Below, piece after piece: positions 58,335 to 64,000 of a stretch of 64,000 nucleotides of DNA; position 1 is the stretch's first letter, and every line of letters begins with the position of its first letter. The DNA comes from an uncultured Lachnospiraceae bacterium (GTDB taxonomy: Bacteria; Bacillota; Clostridia; Lachnospirales; Lachnospiraceae), in NCBI GenBank assembly GCA_910583615.1, contig CAJTXP010000002.1:87811-151810 (forward strand), given 5' to 3'. Position numbers and translations under genes: made by a program. Below the pieces are notes generated by a model. It saw nothing but the letters and a program-made list of their open reading frames with translations, searched no databases and was not told where the DNA came from.

Positions 58335-61300
58335 TTATTTATCCGTAATCTCCGCATGGAACTCCTGCAGAGACTTCACCGGCAGTTTTCCATCCCGCTT
58401 TGCAGAGCGGATACCCTCCACCGTCGCCTTTGCCATGGCCATGGTCGTCATGTACGGGATCTTGTTCTTCACCGCCGCCTTGCGGATATAGCTGTCGTCC
58501 ACGGCGCCCTTCTTGCCGATGGGCGTGTTGACGATAAGCTGAATCTTGCCGTTGGTGATCTTATCCAGAATGTTGGGCCGCCCCTCATTGATCTTCCAGA
58601 CCTTCAGCGCCGGGATCCCTGCCGCCTCGATCATGTCGCAGGTCCGTCCGGTGGCCATGATGGAGAAACCGCACTCATGGAAGCCCTTTGCAACCTCCAC
58701 AAGCTCCGCCTTATCCCGGTCGTTGACCGAGATCAGCACACAGCCCTCTGTGGGGATCTGGTTCTTGGTCGCCTCTTCTGCCTTGTAGAACGCGTCTCCA
58801 AAGTCTGCCGACAGCCCCAGCACCTCTCCGGTGGAACGCATCTCCGGCCCCAGGATCGGGTCCACCTCCGGGAACATATTGAACGGGAACACCGCTTCCT
58901 TCACACCGTAATGGGCGAATTTCTTCTCTTTCAGCGCCGGCACCGGGCTTTCATGCTTTGTAAAGGGCATGGTAATGATATCCGTGGCGATCTGCACCAT
59001 GTTGATGCCGCATACCTTGGATACCAGCGGCACGGTCCGGGACGCCCGGGGATTGGCCTCGATGACAAATACTTTACCGTCCTCAATGGCATACTGCATG
59101 TTCATAAGCCCCACCACATGCATCTCGCTGGCGATCTTTCTCGTGTAATCCTTGATGGTCTCCACCTGCGCCTCTGTCAGGCCTCTGGGCGGGATGATGC
59201 AGGCAGAATCTCCGGAATGGATGCCCGCCAGCTCGATATGCTCCATGACAGACGGAACAAACACACGTTCTCCATCGCTGATGGCATCCGCCTCGCACTC
59301 CGTCGCATGATGCAGGAACCGGTCGATGAGAATCGGACGGTCCGGCGTCACGCCCACAGCCTGCTGCATGTAGAAAGTCAGTGCTTCATCGTCGTAGACC
59401 ACTTCCATACCGCGTCCGCCCAGTACATAGGAGGGGCGCACCATGACCGGATAGCCGATCCGGTGAGCCGTGTCGAGGGCTTCCTCCACATCCACCGCCA
59501 TGCCGGCCTCCGGCATGGGGATCTGCAGACGCTCCATCATCTCCCGGAACAGATCCCGGTCCTCGGCCAGATCGATGGTCTCCGGCGTGGTGCCCAGAAT
59601 ATTTACCCCATATTTCTTCAGGTCCGCCGCCAGATTCAGGGGCGTCTGTCCTCCGAACTGGGCGATCACACCCACCGGCTGTTCCTTCTCGTAGATCGCC
59701 AGCACATCCTCCAGAGTCAGCGGCTCAAAATACAGCTTGTCCGACGTGTCGTAGTCCGTGGACACGGTCTCCGGGTTGCAGTTGACGATGATCGTGGAAA
59801 ATCCCAGCTTCCGCAGGGCCTTTGCCGCATGGACGCAGCAGTAATCGAACTCAATTCCCTGTCCGATCCGGTTGGGCCCGCCGCCCAGGATCATGACCTT
59901 CGGCCGGTCCGTATCCACCGGACTTTCGTCCTTCATATGATAGCTGGAATAGTAGTAGGCGCTGTCTTTAGTGCCGCTCACATGGACGCCCTCCCAGGCT
60001 TCCACCACGCCGTTTGCCGTCCGCTCGTTCCGGATGGCCTCCTCAGAGACGCCCAGGATCTCGCTTAAATATTTATCCGAAAAGCCGTCAAGCTTTGCCT
60101 GCCGCAGATCTTCTGCTGACGGAAGCTTGCCTGTATATTTTTTAACAAGCGCCTCTTCCTCTTCCACCAGCTCCTTCATCTGCTGAATGAACCAGACCTT
60201 CACCTTTGTCAGGTTGTAGATCTCCTCCACGGAAGCGCCTTTTCTCAGTGCCTCATACATAATGAAATGGCGCTCGCTGCAGGGCGTCATCAGCATAGTG
60301 AGCAGCTCTTTCTTGCTCTTTTTATCCAGATCGCCCACATGTCCCAGCCCATAACGGCTCTTTTCCAGAGAACGGATGGCTTTCTGGAACGCCTCCTTAT
60401 AGGTCTTGCCGATGCTCATGACCTCGCCCACGGCGCGCATCTGGGTGCCCAGCTTGTCCTCCACGCCCTTAAATTTCTCAAAAGCCCATCTTGCAAATTT
60501 GATAACCACGTATTCCCCGTCCGGCACGTATTTGTCCAGCGTGCCGTATTTGCCGCAGGGGATCTCGTCCAGGGTCAGGCCGCTGGCCAGCTTCGCGGAG
60601 ATCAGTGCGATGGGGAAGCCCGTCGCCTTGCTCGCCAGCGCGGAGGAACGGGAGGTTCTGGGATTGATCTCGATGACCACGATCCGTCCGGATACCGGGT
60701 CATGGGCAAACTGCACGTTGGTGCCGCCGATGACCTGGATCGCATCCACGATCTTGTAAGCCTGCTCCTGCAGCTTTTTCTGCACCTCTTCCGAGATGGT
60801 CAGCATGGGCGCCGAACAGAAGGAATCGCCCGTATGCACGCCCACCGGGTCGATATTCTCGATGAAGCAGACGGTAATCATATTGCCTTTGGCGTCCCGA
60901 ACCACCTCCAGCTCCAGCTCCTCCCAGCCCAGGATGGACTCTTCCACCAGCACCTGTCCCACCAGGCTGGCCTGCAGGCCTCTGGCACAGACCGTTTTCA
61001 ATTCTTCCTTATTATATACCAGTCCGCCGCCGGCGCCGCCCATGGTGTAGGCCGGGCGCAGCACCACCGGATAACCCAGACGGTCCGCGATGGAAAGCGC
61101 CTCGTCCACCGAGTACGCCACGTCGCTCCGCGCCATCTCTACGCCCAGTGCATTCATGGTATTCTTAAACTCGATCCGGTCCTCGCCCCGTTCGATGGCA
61201 TCCACCTGCACGCCGATCACCTTGACGCCGTACTTGTCCAGCACCCCTGCGCTCTGCAGCTCCGAACACAAGTTCAGCCCAGACTGTCCGCCCAGGTTCG

Positions 61301-61559
61301 GAAGCAGCGCATCCGGACGCTCCTTGGCGATGATCTGCTCCAGTCTTTCTACGTTCAATGGTTCGATGTATGTGATATCCGCCGTATCCGGGTCCGTCAT
61401 AATCGTCGCCGGATTGGAATTCACCAGTACGATCTCGTACCCAAGGCTCTTCAGCGCCTTGCACGCCTGTGTGCCGGAATAGTCAAATTCGCACGCCTGC
61501 CCGATGATGATGGGACCAGAACCGATGATCAGTACTTTGTGAATGTCTTCTCTCTTCAT
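58335..61559 (-). CDS. carB: Carbamoyl-phosphate synthase large subunit CarB
   Basis: A 1074-residue enzyme making carbamoyl phosphate from bicarbonate, ATP and ammonia for arginine and pyrimidine synthesis. The two homologous ATP-grasp halves are visible: IGSGPIIIGQACEFDYSGTQ in the first and GGGPNRIGQGIEFDYCCVHA in the second. The C-terminal allosteric MGS-like domain follows from about residue 935 (GCVLISVNDRDKAELVEVA). The start at 61559 (MKREDIHKVL) is chosen from family length; an ATG at 61571 is also possible. carA, which supplies ammonia, is not adjacent. Confidence 0.96.
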   Translation of the reverse strand: MKREDIHKVLIIGSGPIIIGQACEFDYSGTQACKALKSLGYEIVLVNSNPATIMTDPDTADITYIEPLNVERLEQIIAKERPDALLPNLGGQSGLNLCSELQSAGVLDKYGVKVIGVQVDAIERGEDRIEFKNTMNALGVEMARSDVAYSVDEALSIADRLGYPVVLRPAYTMGGAGGGLVYNKEELKTVCARGLQASLVGQVLVEESILGWEELELEVVRDAKGNMITVCFIENIDPVGVHTGDSFCSAPMLTISEEVQKKLQEQAYKIVDAIQVIGGTNVQFAHDPVSGRIVVIEINPRTSRSSALASKATGFPIALISAKLASGLTLDEIPCGKYGTLDKYVPDGEYVVIKFARWAFEKFKGVEDKLGTQMRAVGEVMSIGKTYKEAFQKAIRSLEKSRYGLGHVGDLDKKSKKELLTMLMTPCSERHFIMYEALRKGASVEEIYNLTKVKVWFIQQMKELVEEEEALVKKYTGKLPSAEDLRQAKLDGFSDKYLSEILGVSEEAIRNERTANGVVEAWEGVHVSGTKDSAYYYSSYHMKDESPVDTDRPKVMILGGGPNRIGQGIEFDYCCVHAAKALRKLGFSTIIVNCNPETVSTDYDTSDKLYFEPLTLEDVLAIYEKEQPVGVIAQFGGQTPLNLAADLKKYGVNILGTTPETIDLAEDRDLFREMMERLQIPMPEAGMAVDVEEALDTAHRIGYPVMVRPSYVLGGRGMEVVYDDEALTFYMQQAVGVTPDRPILIDRFLHHATECEADAISDGERVFVPSVMEHIELAGIHSGDSACIIPPRGLTEAQVETIKDYTRKIASEMHVVGLMNMQYAIEDGKVFVIEANPRASRTVPLVSKVCGINMVQIATDIITMPFTKHESPVPALKEKKFAHYGVKEAVFPFNMFPEVDPILGPEMRSTGEVLGLSADFGDAFYKAEEATKNQIPTEGCVLISVNDRDKAELVEVAKGFHECGFSIMATGRTCDMIEAAGIPALKVWKINEGRPNILDKITNGKIQLIVNTPIGKKGAVDDSYIRKAAVKNKIPYMTTMAMAKATVEGIRSAKRDGKLPVKSLQEFHAEITDK

Positions 61560-61620
61560 AAATACACCCATTTATCCTTTCTTTGGCTTTGCTTTTTCAA
61601 TATCCTCTTAAATCGTGTCT

Positions 61621-61649
61621 ATTCTAGCACAATTCGCCTGTGAGGACAA
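61621..61649 (-). promoter_or_regulatory. Sigma-A-like promoter of carB
   Basis: On the minus strand, TTGTCC (61644-61649) and TAGAAT (61621-61626) have a 17-base spacer. The start is about 55 bases before carB. No PyrR-type attenuator was seen in this short leader. Confidence 0.65.
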
Positions 61650-61676
61650 GCACCACGCCGAATATTTTCATGCAAA

Positions 61677-61838
61677 CCGTAACAGTTCAGCCTTCGGCTT
61701 CCCTGTTACGGAATCTGCCCATTCCAAATCGCCTTCGGCGAGAGGCAGATTCCCCTGGTTCAATTTACGTGTTTTTACGGACTTTGCAGTACATGCAAAG
61801 TCCTGGGCTGAACTGTTACAGCAAACCGCTCCGGCGGT
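61677..61838. repeat. Multi-hairpin element with mutually exclusive pairings
   Basis: GTAACAGTTCAGCC (61679-61692) pairs exactly with GGCTGAACTGTTAC (61806-61819). Its first part can instead pair as CCGTAACAG with CTGTTACGG (61703-61711). Inside are GAATCTGCC/GGCAGATTC, TCGCC/GGCGA, and GGACTTTGCA/TGCAAAGTCC, and an AACCGC/GCGGTT hairpin follows. It stands alone between the carB promoter and the next terminator. Confidence 0.7.
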
Positions 61839-61868
61839 TACTGTTATGGGTCACAACGCAAATCAAAA

Positions 61869-61910
61869 AGGAGAAAGTCCCTGGTATTCCAGGAAAGACT
61901 TTCCCCCTAC
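61869..61910 (-). terminator. Terminator after the lipoprotein gene
   Basis: On the minus strand, GGAAAGTC pairs with GACTTTCT around a CCTGG/CCAGG inner stem, followed by CCTTTTTG. It lies about 110 bases after the lipoprotein stop at 62020. Confidence 0.7.
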
Positions 61911-62019
61911 TCAATGGATTGCTCATACTGTTTTCGGCGTTACTCTTTGATGCGGTCAAGTTCTGTCAGATTGATGCCAAAAGCGGTGAGTATCACTATA
62001 CAGACCCATGATGTCCATA

Positions 62020-62589
62020 TCAGGAAACCTTCACAATGCGTATTTCCTCCGCATGGAAGACGTCCTTTTCAAAATATCCCTTCAGTTCCACGGAAACTCC
62101 TTTCTCCAGATCGGAAAATCCGGCGTCGGTATCCTCATGGGATGCTCCGTCACCCTGAACGGTCCGCATATAAAAATACGTATCTTCGTCAAACACGACT
62201 TCGATCAGGTCGGAATCCGGAATCTCTGCGTTGGAAGACGGACTGCTGCTGATAATGGATCCGTCTTCCTCCAGCATGGTTTTCTCTTCCGCTATATAGA
62301 AGGCGTCTTCCCCCATTTTCCACACCGTACCCGAAAAATCCGCATCAATGGCAGCTGCCACTTCCGGATCCAGGACGTGCCATCTGCCTTCCGGACTATC
62401 CTGCGCCTCTTCCGGCGCTTCCGTACCTGTTTCCGACGAAGCAGACGGCTCCTGTCCTTCCGTGTCTGCTGACGATGCTGCATCTGACCCTGCAGGCTCC
62501 TCTGCGGCAGCACCGCAGCCCGCAGCCATCAGGCTGAGTATGCACAGCAGGCAGAAAATTGCTGTCAATTTTTTTCCTTTGAGATTCAT
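62020..62589 (-). CDS. Lipoprotein with acidic linker, unknown function
   Basis: A 189-residue lipoprotein with a signal peptide (MNLKGKKLTAIFCLLCILSL) and lipobox AAGCG, an Ala/Glu/Ser-rich linker and a small beta-rich domain (FSGTVWKMGEDAFYIAEEKT, VSVELKGYFEKDVFHAEEIR). The start at 62589 has AAGGAGGAG upstream; the longer frame to 62685 lacks a signal peptide at its start. It is probably surface exposed. No family was recognised. Confidence 0.7.
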   Translation of the reverse strand: MNLKGKKLTAIFCLLCILSLMAAGCGAAAEEPAGSDAASSADTEGQEPSASSETGTEAPEEAQDSPEGRWHVLDPEVAAAIDADFSGTVWKMGEDAFYIAEEKTMLEEDGSIISSSPSSNAEIPDSDLIEVVFDEDTYFYMRTVQGDGASHEDTDAGFSDLEKGVSVELKGYFEKDVFHAEEIRIVKVS

Positions 62590-62864
62590 GATCTGCTCCT
62601 CCTTAAAACTTTCTGTTCCGGAACCGGCAGGCCTGCCCAAACGATGCCGGGCTTGAAAATCGCTTTTCAGACCTGCCTTTCCCATATGTTACAGGATTCA
62701 GCATATCATGATAATCTCTAAGTTTTCTATAAAATGGAGGAGGGGTTATTTCTTTTATCCGCACTGTCGTGGTGTATTTTGCACCCGTACAAGTTGTATC
62801 ACCGCAAATCGGGTGGCCGATTGGGTGGCATTCCCCGCTGAGTATTCGTCAGGCGGTACAATCA

Positions 62865-63656
62865 TCATCCGCCAATCATCTCCATTGCCGCAACCATTCG
62901 TAGCTTTTCCGTTTCAATCCTGTCTCTCCCATAAGCATCCATAAAACGATCTGTATACCTGGTCGTTCCAAGATTATAATTAAGCGTCCAGATTCCCCAT
63001 AACACATCCATGTGCCGGTCTCCAATCCCGCTGCAGTCAAGATCGATGTAACCCGAAAATTCCCAGTTATTCAGGATGATATTAGGCAGGCAGTAATCAC
63101 CGTGAAGAAGAACTTCCTTTTTTAACAGCGGCAGCCCCTCTTCTGCCGCACGTTTTGCATCAGAAAAAGAAGGGAATTCCCACATGCCTTTGAATAGATC
63201 CGGCTCATAGCTTCTCCTGTCAAATCCACGTTTTACCGTGTCCGTATAGGTCATGATTCTATCCTGCACCGGACAGTCTTTCCCATCCATTTCATGCAGT
63301 TTCCGAAGCAGCGACGCTGTGGTGTCGCAAAGTCTCTCTGGTTCCGATAAATAGTCCGGATGCGTACCATCTTCTCCCCGAATTTTCCTGCTTAAAAGAT
63401 AATCCTTTCCATGACGGGAACCATAATACAGCACTTCCCCGGACAGTCCCAGAGAATGCAGATACCCCATCATCAAGGCTTCTGTTTTCAGAGTTCCTTC
63501 AACGGCCTCTTTTAAGAAATAACCCTCGTCTTTATTGATAAAAGTCACCGTGGCCTGAGGCGAACTGCTGCTGTCATAAAGTTCAGCGTCCTTCAGATAG
63601 TCCGCGATCGCCTCAGGATATGTTTCTATGTTTAACTTTATTGGCCTGCGATTCAT
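62865..63656 (-). CDS. APH-family aminoglycoside phosphotransferase-like kinase
   Basis: A 263-residue protein-kinase-like phosphotransferase. Motifs are VLLHGDYCLPNIILN (catalytic loop with HGD) and FSGYIDLDCSGIGDRHMDV (metal-binding Asp). An N-lobe with YFLKEAVEGTLKTEALMMGY carries the ATP-binding Lys and Glu. The layout is like APH(3') enzymes, but a resistance role is not proven; many such genes act on other substrates. The start at 63656 (MNRRPIKLNI) has GAGGGAG upstream. The 270-base gap left of it holds nothing recognisable. Confidence 0.85.
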   Translation of the reverse strand: MNRRPIKLNIETYPEAIADYLKDAELYDSSSSPQATVTFINKDEGYFLKEAVEGTLKTEALMMGYLHSLGLSGEVLYYGSRHGKDYLLSRKIRGEDGTHPDYLSEPERLCDTTASLLRKLHEMDGKDCPVQDRIMTYTDTVKRGFDRRSYEPDLFKGMWEFPSFSDAKRAAEEGLPLLKKEVLLHGDYCLPNIILNNWEFSGYIDLDCSGIGDRHMDVLWGIWTLNYNLGTTRYTDRFMDAYGRDRIETEKLRMVAAMEMIGG

Positions 63657-63768
63657 GTTTCTCCCTCGATTTAATAGAGGATTCTTCAATTACATATGCA
63701 TATGAAGAATAGTTTATCGTTGTCATTGCTTAAAATCATCTCAAGTCATCAATCCTGTAAATTCATCG

Positions 63769-64000
63769 TTATTCTATCCCTAATGCCTTCACTACAGCAT
63801 CCTCCGGGCTGCTGTAGAATGAAATCTGAAACTTTGCAAATAATTCTGTCGGTACCGTCGGTATATCCGCCGCGCTGCTCATCGGGATCAGCACTCTCTT
63901 CGCACCGGCGTCAAACGCCACCTGAAGCTTGGATGCCAGTTCTTCCACCCGGTTTATGGTTCCGCCAATACTCATAGATCCCAGCACGCATAACTGCGGC
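63769..64000 (-). CDS. brxL: BrxL-like Lon-related BREX protein, C-terminal fragment
   Basis: The 76 visible residues end at a stop at 63769 and run off the right edge. They read GSMSIGGTINRVEELASKLQ, VAFDAGAKRVLIPMSSAADI, PTVPTELFAKFQISFYSSPE and DAVVKALGIE. This matches the C-terminus of BrxL, the Lon-protease-like protein of BREX phage-defence systems. BrxL is usually the last gene of the cluster, so brxC, pglX and pglZ homologues should lie to the right on the minus strand. This is a recognition from memory of the family. Confidence 0.8.
   Translation of the reverse strand, partial: PQLCVLGSMSIGGTINRVEELASKLQVAFDAGAKRVLIPMSSAADIPTVPTELFAKFQISFYSSPEDAVVKALGIE

Noticed and set aside
58281..60068. 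A long open frame of 595 codons antisense to carB
   Set aside because: carB is unmistakable. The frame has no family signature and is a codon-bias shadow.
62690..62860. A small gene in the gap before the APH-like gene
   Set aside because: The frames here are short, lack ribosome sites and resemble nothing known.

Overview
The window looks like a chromosome segment of a motile anaerobic Firmicute, most likely a Lachnospiraceae-type Clostridium. Pointers are the fliY/CheC-type switch protein, sigma-A and sigma-D style promoters, strong AGGAGG ribosome sites, an AIM24-SufC-SufB minimal Fe-S locus, a class B sortase with an SPQTG-anchored giant surface protein, and moderate GC content. No rRNA, tRNA or CRISPR array was seen. 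The species is inferred from gene content only.

Region 1 (1-14993, minus strand) is a flagellar operon read leftwards from a sigma-A-like promoter at 14965-14993: flgB, fliE, fliF, fliG, fliH, fliI, fliJ, fliK, flgD, a small flagellar operon protein, flgE, flbD, motA, motB, fliM, cheY, flgC and fliY (cut by the left edge). flgC is displaced from its usual place after flgB. No fliL lies between motB and fliM. fliY carries tandem 90-bp repeats that duplicate a FliM-like MSQEEMDAL motif. Region 2 (15136-23673) is chemotaxis: two chemoreceptors (one with an apparently extracytoplasmic zinc-binding CZB domain) divergent from cheA-cheW-cheR-cheB, which ends at a perfect 19-bp terminator hairpin.

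Region 3 (23686-31701) holds a minimal SUF locus with AIM24, under stacked sigma-A and sigma-D-like promoters; a DUF3786-type protein; a 65-residue protein behind a Fur-box-like palindrome; TPP-riboswitch-controlled thiD-thiC; and a cation efflux transporter with a metallo-beta-lactamase-fold protein. Region 4 (31846-39011, plus strand) is cell-envelope centred: sortase B, a MurL-like UDP-MurNAc-dipeptide epimerase overlapping a MurD-like ligase (an alternative route to D-glutamate in peptidoglycan), an S1 protein, a degenerate M23 protein with a bactofilin, and a polysaccharide deacetylase lipoprotein.

Region 5 (39255-47028) is accessory: YbaK, an eroded AAA-ATPase/nuclease gene, GNAT and alkyltransferase-like proteins, a MerR regulator divergent from a carboxymuconolactone decarboxylase family protein, a small serine recombinase, a LytTR two-component system and a type II toxin-antitoxin pair bracketed by perfect 24-bp direct repeats. 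Region 6 (47111-53726) is the 2048-residue surface protein. Just upstream is a pair of oppositely oriented 12-2-12 palindromic sites with complementary AG/CT cores, resembling serine-invertase crossover sites. This is the best candidate for an undescribed switch.

Region 7 (53751-64000, all minus strand) has a GH36 alpha-galactosidase with an AraC regulator, two lipoproteins, carB without carA, two large folded extragenic elements (58139-58323 and 61677-61838), an APH-type kinase, and at the right edge the C-terminus of a BrxL-like Lon-related protein, suggesting a BREX phage-defence island beyond the window.
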